64,000 nt of DNA from Knoxdaviesia capensis (lineage: Eukaryota; Ascomycota; Sordariomycetes; Microascales; Gondwanamycetaceae): NCBI GenBank assembly GCA_001510575.1, contig LNGK01000004.1, positions 803,895 through 867,894 of the forward strand, read 5' to 3'. The notes under the pieces were generated by a model that was not told the DNA's origin, ran no database searches, and saw only the letters and a list, made by a program, of their open reading frames with translations. The translations under genes and the position numbers were made by a program. Positions 23,249 to 34,623 of this stretch are shown piece after piece. How positions within the stretch are numbered: position 1 is the stretch's first letter; each line of letters opens with the position of its first letter.

Positions 23249-23826
23249 GGTGGTGGTTGGAAAGCGGAGATTTGTGTGCGGCAGATGGGACGAAGAGGGG
23301 AAAAGAGAGGAATTATAGGGAAAAGAAAGAAGAAGAAGGAGAAGAACAGTCAGACGGGGAAGAGAATGGAGGCGAGTGAGTTGATTAGAAAAAGAAATAA
23401 AATTCCAGTAATTATTTTTTTTCTTCCTTGGGCCGTTATCGATAAGACCCATCGCGGGGCACGTCTGTTTCCGCCACACTTTCCAGCCACACTTGGCGGG
23501 GAGCAAGTTTCAAACGTCGGCGGATGTGGCGCAGCTTCATGCTCCCCAAACTGGTGATCCAAGACTTTGGGGAAAGCTTCGCCTTCGTGCACCTTTGATA
23601 TCATGTTCATCCGAATCTTGGTTTTGGATGATATTCGGTCAGTCAATTCCTTTTCTGCTTCGGTCTGTTGATATCGAAGCGTGTTTTTCAGAGTTACCGC
23701 CATTGGCCGGTAATATCTCCTCTTGCCCCGGACCTGACGGGATATTCGTCGTTTCCCGATCTCCGACGTCATTCGGAGCTTCAGCAGCCCCCTCAAAAGG
23801 ATCTTTCAATCGGACAATCCGCCAAG
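23249..23826. promoter_or_regulatory. Shared divergent promoter of RIO1 and twinfilin
   Basis: About 580 bp separate the two start codons. A reverse CCAAT is at 23701-23705 and an ACGTCA box is at 23766-23771. The site assignments are by motif only. Confidence 0.4.
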
Positions 23827-24994
23827 ATGCAGTCGGGAATTGCAGGTATGTCTTCAAAGGAGAACCGGCCACATGTTACTCCCATCAGACCCCGAATCCG
23901 CCGATATCTCTAACCCGAGAATCCCCTCCCACCAGCTTCGCAGGAGCTGCTCGCGCAGTTCAACACGCTGGTGTCCTCCCCGGCACACTTCTGCCTGCTG
24001 GCCGGAATCGAGAAGGAGCAGGTCGTGCCGTGGAAACTGATCCCCAGCGCCGACAGCTTCGACGCCGGCATTGCAGCGGCGGCGGCCGAGCTGGACGCCA
24101 CGAAGGCGGCCTACCTGCTGCTGCGGCGCTACGACTCGGCGCCGTTCCTCACGGCGCTGACGTTCATCCCCGACCGCGCCAAGGTGCGCGAGAAGATGAT
24201 CTTCGCGTCGACGCGGCTGGCGCTGGTGCGCGAGCTCGGCTCCGAGCACTTCCGCCAGCAGCTGGTGTTCACCGAGCTGGGCGAGGTGTCGCCCGCCGGC
24301 TTCCGCGACGTCGACAAGCACGAGGCCGTCGCCGCGCCGCTGACCGAGGAGGAGCAGTCGCTCGGCCAGGTCAAGCGCGCCGAGCAGGAGGCCGGCCAGG
24401 GCACGGCCGCGCGCGAGATCCATCTGAGCAAGAACCTGGCGATGCCGATCGGCGAGTCGGCCATGCAGGCGCTGGAGGCCGTTGCTGCCGGGTCGCGGGA
24501 CCTGGTGATGCTGGTACGTGGCAGTCGGCCAACGATGTCCTCTGTTTTACCTGTTTCTCCGACAGAGTGTGCTAACCCGGCTCTGGTCCTCTTGGCAGTA
24601 CATCGACCCCGCGACCGAAATCGTCGAGCTCGTCGCCGACACCCCGTCGCCCTCGGGCATCTCCGACCTGATCTCGTCGACCATCTCGCCATCCGAGCCG
24701 CGCTTCACCTTCTTCCGCTACACCCACACGCACAACGGCGAGTCGAGCGCGCCGGTGCTGTTCCTCTACACGTGCCCGGTGGTCGCCGGCAAGTCGATCA
24801 AGGCCCGCATGATGTACCCGCTCATGAAGCGCGCGGTGCTGACGATTGCCACGGACAAGTGCGGCATTGCGGTCGAGAAGAAGTTCGAGGTCGACGAGCC
24901 GAGCGAGATCACCGAGGACCTCGTGCTCGCCGAGCTGCATCCGCGCGCGCAGGCTCGCCAGGGCTTCAGCCGGCCCAAGCGGCCCGGTCGGTAG
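23827..24994 (+). CDS. Twinfilin, actin monomer-binding protein
   Basis: Exons 23827-23845, 23936-24513 and 24599-24994 give 330 residues. The first exon codes only MQSGIA plus one base. The protein begins MQSGIAASQELLAQFN and carries two ADF-homology domains, about 5-135 and 175-310. The second includes RFTFFRYTHTHNGESS and IFLYTCP-like LFLYTCPVVAGKSIKARMMY. The short basic C-tail KRPGR fits the phosphoinositide/capping-protein-binding tail of the family. Twinfilin sequesters ADP-actin and caps or depolymerises filaments at cortical patches. Both introns have branch sites reading CTAACCC. The start codon is the first ATG giving the conserved MQSGI N-terminus. Confidence 0.92.
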
Positions 24995-25504
24995 GCGGCA
25001 CGGTCTTGTACTGTTCTACGGGGATGTTGTTAGGGGAATGCTGGCGAGAGTTGCAGCTGAAAATCGGTGTAGTGTAGCTTCAGTCTAGCACGCAACATGA
25101 ATTCGATGGTATTCTTTGCTTTTGGAACTTTGTAGTTTTTTTGTTTTAATTTCTAATTGGAAAGGCTTTGATATCTCTCTTTGCAAGCAGACATCCCCCC
25201 AAAAAAGGCCGTGATCCGGGGGACGGTGACTCTGCAAGAACTTTGACAATGCTTCATGATTTGAAAAAAAAAAACGGAAGAAACAGAAAACAGCGGTTTG
25301 CCCCGTGGTGCATCCTTTCTAGAAACGAACCGGAAACGAACGAACAGCGTGGCCGAGAAGAACAACGAAAAAGGACCAGCAACCGACGATGCGCGCACTC
25401 CACCCCAAGAACAACGAAAAAAAGACCAGAGCTCAACGATGCGGAAAGCCGGCAAACACCACCCCCCAACACCAGCATTATCTATCTCCCGACGACCGGG
25501 CAGA
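24995..25504. other. Convergent spacer between twinfilin and the carrier gene
   Basis: About 510 bp, A/T-rich around 25100-25150 and A-rich near 25262-25290. No gene is seen. Confidence 0.45.
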
Positions 25505-26757
25505 TCACGCCTGCTTCGGCGTGTCCTGGAACTCGCTGCGGAAGTGCTCGTACGGCGTCGACGTCTCGATCTTCTGCCGCAGGAACTCGTACACGGTGAA
25601 GGTCACGGCCTGGCCGGGGGCCACGCGCATGATGCGGGGGGTGATGCCCTTGTAGAAGGCGTGGAAGCCCTCTTGTCTGCAGACGCCGTTAGTGTCGTCC
25701 GTCCGGAGCGTTCCCGTTCCCGTCTTCCGGTTCTTCTTCGAGCAATGGGGCACCGGGGGGAACTCACTTGAACATGTCGGCGGCAATCGCCGTGATGCGC
25801 GCCCACGCCGACACGCCGGGCGCGGCCGGCGTCTTCTGCAGGCGGGTCTTGATGGTGTCGATCGGCGCGTTGCTGAGCGGGCCCATGGCGCCCGACACCA
25901 GGCCGATGAGCGTGGTCTGCCAGGCCGGCAGGTTGCGGCCGGCGAGGTCGGGCTGCATCCGGTGCAGCGCGTCGCGGAAGTACGAGTAGGCGGTGAAGTT
26001 GACGGCCTGGTTGGTTCCCTGGCGCAGCGCGGTCAGCGACACGCCGCGGTACAGCGCGCCGAACCCCTCCTCCTTAACGACGGTGTACAGCGCGTGCGCG
26101 GCGTTGCGGTACTTGGGGATGTCCAGCGGGTCGGCCATGCTGTGGTGCTGCGCCTGCAGCCGGATCTTGATCACCTCCATCGGCGTGACCACGGCCACGG
26201 CCTCGGTCACGCCGGCCGCCAGCCCCGCCAGGAACGTGGCCGAGTTGCTCACGTCGCCCGTGGCCGGGTCGGCCAGCAGCTGCTTGTACGCCTCGAAGCT
26301 CGTGAAGCGGATCGCCATCTTCGGCACAATGCCCGTCAGCACCGCGCCCAGGCCCTTGTACAGGCCCAGCGGCGTCTCTTTGCGCACGATCTCCGCGCCC
26401 GTCTGCAGAAAGCCGCGCCGCGGCTGGCCCGGTTGGCGCCCGCGCCGCGAGAGCTGCATGCGCACTTTGATGGTGTCGAGCGGGTGGCACACCAGCGCCT
26501 CCATCATTCCGGCGCCGCCGCCAGCTAGGGTTGGGGTTAGGGTTGGGGTTAGCGGGGGGATGGTTGCTATTCACATGTGAGAGACACGACGTCACTCCAA
26601 GCTGCAACGTGGCTGGGAGCTCGTCGCAGAGCGTGCGCAGAAGCACCCGAACACAGCTGGAGATGGAATTTGAGAGAAGGAGGGACAGTCACTCACCAAT
26701 CAGGTTCGTGGCGGCCGAAGGGGGCCGGCGGCCGTTTTTGCCGGTCTTGGAAGACAT
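25505..26757 (-). CDS. SFC1: Mitochondrial succinate/fumarate carrier
   Basis: Exons 26757-26697, 26524-25768 and 25676-25505 (minus) give 329 residues. The protein has three mitochondrial-carrier repeats, with PxD/ExxK motifs HPLDTIK (34-40), TPMEVIK (134-140) and APIDTIK (240-246). The run GGGAGMMEALVCHPLDTIK and RLQAQHHSMADPLDIPKYR are diagnostic of the Sfc1/Acr1/AcuL group. This group swaps cytosolic succinate for mitochondrial fumarate across the inner membrane and is needed for growth on acetate or ethanol. Intron 1 ends in a telomere-like tract that supplies both the CTAAC branch site and the TAG acceptor. A telobox at 26793-26800 and CACGTG at 27061-27066 lie upstream. The citrate carrier was considered but fits these motifs less well. 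Confidence 0.93.
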
Positions 26758-28578
26758 TGTAGGAGTGGTGGGATGTTCGGGAGCCGGTAGGGTTAGGGTT
26801 CGCTTGTGGTGGAAACCGGGCCGAGGGAAAGCGCAGTAGTTCTGGAGGCGATTCCGGGGAAAAGAAGGTTTTGGCGGGACTCGGAAACACACGAGGACAG
26901 CAGGCGACGAAGGAGGGAAAGGAGGAAGGGAGAAAATGAGAGAATGAGTCGATTCAGGTCCTGGAGAATGAGAGGCCGAATTAATGAATGAATTCCACGT
27001 CGGATTTCTTGTTTTGTTTTGCAGAGTGGTGCCGTCGCGGGCTGGCTGAGCGAGGTTTGACACGTGCGAGCGGAAGCGGTGATGTAAGTCGGACGAGGGG
27101 CGTCACCACGAGAATTGGCGACAAGTAAAAAAGAACTCGGAGTGATATCAAGAAGCAAATGAAGAGAGAACCCCAATTAAAAGAAACAAGTTCCAAAAGA
27201 GAAGAAAACAGAAAATGAAGTCGGAAAACACACCGGCAACACTTCGAACAACAAAGGCCGAAAACGGAAGAACCAGAGAGGGAGGAAGCGAGAAGAGAGA
27301 GAGAGAGAGGGTGAAAGACAAACAAGCGCGGGAAAGCAGGACTACTTAACAGCTACGAAAATAGGAAACATAAATATAAACATACACTACAGGTCCTTTT
27401 TGGAATGGAATGCTTCTGATCAGCATATCCATCTCCAGCTTCCTCGGGAACAACGGCCGATGCGGGAAGAGAGAAGGGACAGACCCGGGTTGTTTTCTTT
27501 CTGGCTGGTTTCTTCACAAGCTTTTTTTTTTTGGGTGGTCTGCGCCAGGGGAATTCTGCTGCTCGGACGTACGTGCAATGCTCTGACATATGTGCGAGTG
27601 GTGGTCATTGGAGGGTCATCTGGGGGCGAGAACCAGCTGGCTCGGCCATGTGGAAGCGCGGAGAGAGGGAAGACGGAAGGGGGGGCGTGTGTGTTTTGGT
27701 TCTTTTTTTCCTGGGGGAGACGCCCTTCGATCCAGAACTTAGCGATTAGATTGGACTTCGAGGTGAGAGAATCTTGACACATGATTTTCTGGTCCTCTGC
27801 TTCGGTATAAGGTCAACGCGGTCCCGGAACCGCCCGTGTAAGTGTGATCTTAAGCATGCAGGGAGACACAGACACCGACACCAACCTCGATATGCCCCGG
27901 CAACAGAGCGTACACAGCATAGGCAGAGCAGACCTCGCTGCTAAACAAAACCCCCAAGAGAGGCAGAAAGAATGGCTCTTCCTCAAATCCCCCCCGGTCT
28001 TCCGAAGCTCTTCCGACCCTGTTCCGGACACACGGAGCCATACCCGAGGCGGAAAAAAAAGAAGAAAAGAAAGGAAAAAAAAAAAAAACAGGAGAGCGAC
28101 TCGTGCAAGGTACGTACCTACCGGGGAACTGACAGCTGGCACCAGGTGACCACATCCTGTGTCTTTGATTGGGGTGTTCTTCCATTCCTTAATGGTCGGA
28201 ATGGGATTCACGTCGCCACATGAAAAAGAAAATGCACATTAAGAGGCGTCTCCCCCGGGTTTGTTTTTTTGGCGTTTGGAGCATGTGACGATCAACGGGG
28301 TGGTTTGGAGAAGCTGGAGATTTTGTTGGAGGGGAAGAGGGGCACCCATGATTTGTCTTGTCCTCTTTTGCCTGGAGCAGCAGCACACACACACATCATC
28401 GGGGGCGTGGACCGAGAGACACTTCTCTCTTTTGTAAAAACAAAAAAAAAAAACAAAATATAGATAAAAGCAAAATTCTGGGGCCCCGGGTGAACGAACG
28501 TTGTGGGGATCCCCAAAGGAGGGCCAGACCAAGACGAGTGTGAGTGAGTTGTGCACTTTGACTCATCGTGGCTTCGCG

Positions 28579-28613
<35 letters not shown>

Positions 28614-30367
28614 CCTCTCTCTCTCATGCTGTCGTCCCACCCCACTTGGGCAAACATGGAACATAAATCTCAAAAAAGAAAGTGTGGTCCGAAGCCTCCC
28701 CTCCCCCTCGGAGATATCTCGACATTATGCATATCTCTCACCCGGCGCGTCATTGCTCTTCCTCGCGAACCCGCAACCCTCGTGGGAGTCGTCCTTTCAA
28801 GAAACAGCCTCACTGCTTTGATCCCCTTGGACCGACAAGCTAAGAGCAGAACCAGATTGAATAAAAATAAAATAAAACCTGGCTCGATCCAACCCGGGGG
28901 TTTGCTTAATATAAAAAAAAGAAGGGAAAAAGGGCCGTGCGTTGTTTCCTTTTTTTCTTTTTTCTTGTGTGGGTTGACTCAAATTGCAGAAATGGACACA
29001 ATGCGCTGCTGTATCACAAGCTTCCGGCCCAGCTCGGCGTTAGCACCGGCGCGACCGCCCGAACACACACACACACACACACACACGTCTCGCCCAGCGC
29101 GGCTCTGCTGCGTCCTTTAAAAGAAAAAGAAAAAAAAGGTCTGCCAGGGGGGGAGAGGGGGAGGCTACCGCCATAATCCACCCACCCACCCACCCGCGCA
29201 CCCGCCAGCGAGTGACAGGCAAGCTCGCACAGTCGGTAGATAGCAGAGAGCACGAAGGAGGAAGGCCAAGTGCAAGACGACGGATATGGTGGTGTCGGGG
29301 GGAGGGAGGAGGCTCTGTCTCAATCTCGGGCGTTGCATGTCGCGTTCCGCTCTTCTCTCCTTGAAGCCACTCCCCCCATTCCCTTTGTCCATCTTCCAAG
29401 GTGCTCGGCCACCCACCCACCCACTCACTGCTGCTGCCGCTGCCGCTGCTTCTCCGCGTATCGTGGTTCTCTATCCATGTCCACTTGTTTGAGTAGAAAC
29501 ACCGCCCGCTTCCCCGCGCATCTCGAAATCAAAAACCCGGGGAACGGACACTCCGCGGCTGCTCGACTGGCCCTCCTCTTGTCTCCCAGCCAGCCCTGGC
29601 TGGTAACTCAGCACTCACTTACACGCAGCCAAGAACCCCGACAGTTTCCCGCCACCCACAGCACACACCACTACCACCATCACCCCCCCCCCCCCCCCCC
29701 GGTCCAACTTGCGCCCCGGGACCTCGGCTGGGCCGAGCTTTGGCTTTCCGGCCGACACACACACACACACGCACACGCGCACAAGCAGACACTCGTAGAT
29801 AAAAAGCACGTAATAATCCCATTCGGCACCTGTATATTTCACCAGGTATTCCTCTATACAAGCACCGACATAGCCCGAAGCCACAATCGCAAGTTGCCCC
29901 TACACAAAGGGTGCACCACGAACTCTTTCGTTTTTCTCATTGTCCGAAAAAAGAATTTATAAAAAGAATACATCCACCCCGAGAAGTTGCGCCCACCCAT
30001 TCCATAAAATAAAGAACCCCGTCAAGTAGTAAAAAAGAAAATTGAATCAGAAAAGAAACGGCCTGTATGAAGTTTAAAAGAAATCCCAGGTGCTCAGCAA
30101 AAACAAAAAGCAAAAAGTCCAGATTCCAAATACCCCCCAAGATCTCTTGGGTGGTGTGCAGAAGGAAACTAGACGGCAAGTGTCGTAGCATTGAAAACGA
30201 AACACAAAAGATATCGCATCATTCGATCATAAAAAAAAAGAGGGTTCGGGCGGAGGTGGTCGGTCGCCCGGCCTCCCAGAATACAGAACTTCAAAAACCA
30301 GCACAAACGGGGATTAAATGGCCCAAGTCTTGACAACACACCAGACAGACAATGCCAGAGACGACCA
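26758..30367. other. 3.6-kb intergenic region with many simple repeats; no gene seen
   Basis: It holds the SFC1 promoter at its left end. Simple repeats include (CT)n-rich sequence at 28580-28625, (CA)n at 29062-29086 and 29755-29780, CCCA repeats at 29177-29195, and a run of 18 C at 29683-29700. A-rich tracts occur at 28060-28090 and 28437-28455. Open frames follow these repeats and look spurious. Confidence 0.45.
29683..29700. repeat. Poly-C run of 18
   Basis: A homopolymer of 18 C sits between a CA/CAC-rich tract and ordinary sequence. Its length may be affected by sequencing error. Confidence 0.9.
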
Positions 30368-33101
30368 TCAGGACGACGTCCCGTGCTCCTCCAACGACGA
30401 CGACCGCCCGAGGAACGTATACAGCCGCACCTCGCCATCATCGCTCGCGCTCGCCATGCGCGAGTCACTCAGCGCCACCGCCGTACACGGGCCGGCATGT
30501 CCCGCAAACGTGCGCTCGCAGCGGCCCGATCGCGGATCCCACACCTTCACCAGCGAGTCGTTCGCCCCGGTGACCACCCGCAGCGTGTCGCCGGCGATGC
30601 CCCACACGCCCTCGACGTGGCCGAACATCGTGCGCAAACACTTGCCCGTGGCAATCGACCACAGCCGCACCGTGTTGTCCAGGCCGGCTGTGAGCATGTA
30701 GGCCGGCGGGAGCGGCCGGGCCGGGTCGCATTCGAACGCCGGGCCGAACGCCGCCCGCGGGTCTTGCGGGGGCGTTGGTGCGCGGTACGAGCGCGAGCGC
30801 GAGCGTCCTGGGGCCGGTCGCTGTTGCTGCTGCTGCTGCTGCGCGTTGAGGTGCGAGCCCAGCGGCAGGAGTGCCTGGGCCGCGTCGTACGGGCCGCTGG
30901 TGCTGCCGTAGTTGCTGCCGTAGTTGCTCGTCACCGACACCGCGTCGGTGTTATCTTCCGTGGTGGTCGCCATATCATCGGGCTCAAAGTCGACCGGCAT
31001 GAGCAGCACCTGCTGCACCTGGCCAACGTGGCCGCGGTACGTGCGGATGCACTGCTTCGAGTCCATGTCCCACAGCTTGACCGTCAGGTCGTCCGACGCC
31101 GAGAAGATGGTGCGCGACGGCAGGTCCATGCGCACCTGGTTGACCCAGTCGGTGTGGCCCTTGAGACACCACGTCTGCCGCGTTTCAAAGTTGAACAGCT
31201 TGACCGTCCGGTCGATCGAGCCCGAGAGCAGCCACTTGTCCTCAAAGTGCACCGAAATCACGCCCTCGGCGTGGCAGTGCAGAATGTTGATGCACTCGCC
31301 CGTCTGCCAGTTCCACACCCGCACCGTCTTGTCCAACGACCCGCTGATAAGCTTGAATCCGTCAAACTGCAGCGCCCGCACACCCGACGTGTGGCCGCGC
31401 AGCGTGCGGATCACCTCGCCGGTCTCGATGTTCCAGATCCTGATGGTGCTGTCGTATGAGCCGGTGGCCATGATGTGGTCGTCGAACTGGAGGCACGTGA
31501 CGCCGTTCTCGTGGCCTTTGAAAATGCGAATCGAGCACCGGCCGTAGCGCCAGTTCGAGCCAACCTCGAACCGCTCGCGGTACACGTCCTTCCACAGTCG
31601 CCGTTCATCTTTCGGCGACTCCTGGCGTTGGCGTTGGCGCTTCACCAGGGGCTGATCATCGGCAGGCGAGGTCTCATGATCAGAATCGTTGTCCTCGTCG
31701 TTGGACTTGCGTTTAACCGCGCAAGGCTCGACCGGCTGCACAACAGCACTAGCCATGATCGTATCCTCTTCATCTTCAACATTGATCTCCGAGATTCTTC
31801 GACTCAAGTTGAGGCGATCTTGGCGGCTCTGGTTACGCAGGCGCTTCTGCTCCAGCAGGGGAAGACCCCAGCCGCACTTGGTACACTTCCGGTCAATGTG
31901 CTGCGTGCACATGCGGCGCCAGACACGGTCGTCCTCCGCCAGACTCCACCACTTGCGGCTAACCTGGGCAGCTTTACAAAGAGACGCCGTGTCCAGGTAA
32001 CACAAGATTCTTAACGAGAGCTCACTAGGGAGGGTGGCGAGGAAGTCGATCTTGAGCTGTTCGTGGACTTCGCGGGACACGATCGACAGTTGCGGGAAGC
32101 AGCACTGGGTAATGATGCCCTGGAGCATGAGTTCACGATGCTTTGCTGGTGCAGCCGAGAACAAAGACCACACGTGAGAAATGGCCTGCTGGTCAGAGGA
32201 TGGCAGTTGGTCAAGTTCCTAGAGAGTGGGGGAAGTGGGAGGTTAGTGAGGACAGTCCTCTTTATATTTGATGCGAATGACAAAAGATGAAAATGTGGTA
32301 TAGTATTCATGATAGCATGGGTTGGGTTAGAAGATATAATCCGGGGTGGATTGGAGATTTGGGGTAGACCCGGGACGAAGACTAAGAGAGAGAGAATCAT
32401 GGGGAGAGTGGGTAGCGATGTCAAGAGTGGAGGAAGGGGAGACATGGGCTAGCGTGAAGCGTTCCGAAAAAAAAAAGGAGAGAAATATCTATCACAAAAA
32501 CGAGAAGAGAGTGGGGGTATTCCAGAAGACGAACCTTTTGGATCATGGCCATCTTGGACTCATCCGCCGTGCGGCGACATTTCGAATCGGGACGGTGCCG
32601 GTAACAAAACTTGGAGTTGGAGTCAGGCAATGCCAACATCGAATTGCCAGACAGCCCCTGCTGTTGGGGCTTTCCAAACGGCGCATACAACGACGGGATA
32701 TGGCTTTGCAGGAACGGCGTGACCGTCTTGCCGACAAGTTCTGGCGTCATGTTGACGAGTCGGGAGAGGGCTTCTTCGTCGGGTCTTCGCCGGTCGCAGT
32801 TGTCTCGCGAGGGTTGGCCCGAGGAGGTATTGCTGTCGGCGGCTGTACTTGACGAGCCGCCCGCGGATGAATGGTTGAGAGAGCTGCTGTTCCTGCGGTT
32901 GTGTGAGGGGGCAGACGCAGATTTTGAAGAAATGGCGGTGACGGTAGGAGAGGAGAGTGACACGGGAGTAGTTGAAGAAGTAGTCGAGCCAGAGCAGGAG
33001 GATTCGGAATTGGACGACTCGGCATGTTCGGTGGTTTCGTCGTCGCACGGGTCCTTGTAGAGGCGGCCGCCTTTCTTAGAGAAGATAGAATTCGGGTCCA
33101 T
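30368..33101 (-). CDS. MET30: F-box/WD40 substrate receptor of SCF ubiquitin ligase (Met30/SconB, sulfur control)
   Basis: Exons 33101-32535 and 32218-30368 (minus) give about 805 residues. The N-terminal half is Ser-rich, then FCYRHRPDSKCRRTADE marks the Met30/SconB/SCON-2 family. The F-box is near 246-292 (LPSELSLRILCYLDTASLCKAA). CTKCGWGLPLLE follows, and WD40 repeats run from about 420 to the end. A Gln run and Ser/Arg-rich insert separate the middle blades. The protein recruits the bZIP activator of sulfur genes to SCF for ubiquitination when sulfur is plentiful; this comes from the family. Exon 2 begins ELDQLPSSDQQAISHV just after a CTCTAG acceptor. The 316-nt intron has an unusual donor, GTTCGT. 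The start at 33101 is the first in-frame ATG (an upstream in-frame stretch from 33224 has no ATG). Confidence 0.94.
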
Positions 33102-34573
33102 GGTGGCAGAATGGAAACAACAGAGAGGGAGAGAGAGAAGGAGAAGGAAGAGAAGAGAAAGGAAAAGGGGGGGAAGGGGGTGCCCAACGGACGAATCGGT
33201 TGGAAATGGACCGGATGGTGTCAAGATACAGTCAGATTGTAAGAGAGTGACTGAGATGGATCGGCCAACAGGAATCCAGCAGCCACGTACGGAAACAGCC
33301 AGAGAAGGAAAAAGGAAGAAGGGAAGAGGCGGTACAGAAGAGGAGTCGAGTTGCGGTTGTGCGGTTAGGGCAGGAGAACGGCCTGCACGATGACAACAGG
33401 TTGGGCTAGGTGTCCGAGTTTGTGGTTAACGGACAACGCAGAGAGTCCACGTCTTAGGATATCATAGCGAGACCACCAACCCTTAAAGCGTTCCAAGTCG
33501 GATGTGGAGGGGGGCCAGAAAGGTAAACCCGAGCAGAGTCTATGCTCACAACGGCACCGAGGCGAGGATGAGGCGAGACCAACGCCAGTCAGGACCGGAC
33601 CTGGGAAAAGGCGGCAGATTTAGGGAGACAAGCGGAGTTTGGTGTCCAGGCTGGTTGGCGCACAATCGGGACGTGGGGACAGCGTACGAGGCTGGCGGTC
33701 AGCAACACAGACAAGGCCTCCTTCTGTGCGGCGCAAGCCCTGGTGTATGAAGTGCGACAGATTGCGTGATAAGACGGTAAGACACCGCCCGAATTTGGGA
33801 GGAGTGTGTACCGGCCGCTATAGGGGAGGGGTGTGGAGAAAGAGACGTCGTCGATCGCGGTCAGAAACACGGCAAATGGGGTGTTGGGCCTCTCTGTCCG
33901 TGTGTGTAAGTATAGTGATGTTGTGAGTGTTGAGAAAGGCGTTCGACGAGAGGAAAGATTCGTCGCGAAGAGCACAGTCAGAACTCTATACTGGTAACTA
34001 ATCCAGGCAGTCAGCTGAGAAGAGCCGGTGGTCAGCAACCGACTGGATAAAGGCAGGCGAAGGAAAATGCGTGTGATCCTAAAGTGGTAAAGTCGGGGAC
34101 CGTTTTTACGAGAGAGGGTGGCAGGCGTTCTATATATGTCGGCCGAAGCACAGTACGGACAGCACTGAGATCCCCAGACACCAGAGAATGGCGACAGCGG
34201 GAGCCTGTGATGCTGTGATCGAACAAAAAGCGGACAAGCGAACAGCGGTTCAGTCGATAGAGCAGAGCCAAGGGGATCGGGGGACTTTAGTCCGCAACCT
34301 CGTAGCTGCGGCAGCAGATGAGTCAGGACAGCTATGGGGGAGATATATACAGCGGCGAATACACCGTGTCGGCAAAGACTTTTGGGGGTTTCGAGATGTG
34401 AATGGCGTGAACGGGGAGGTTGCTGTGGATGCACGTTTAGCTGAAAAGAGAGGTTCTAAATCGATCGACAGTCCAGTTGCTAGCGGGTCAATACGACTCA
34501 AGAGGAGAGGACAGATAGGAAGCAAGAGGAAAAAGGAAAATAAAGAACGAAGGTAACGCTTTGGGGGGGAGGG

Positions 34574-34623
<50 letters not shown>

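Noticed and set aside
33589..34434. A 281-codon open frame upstream of MET30
   Set aside because: It has no ATG start, a composition typical of a chance frame, and no recognisable motif.
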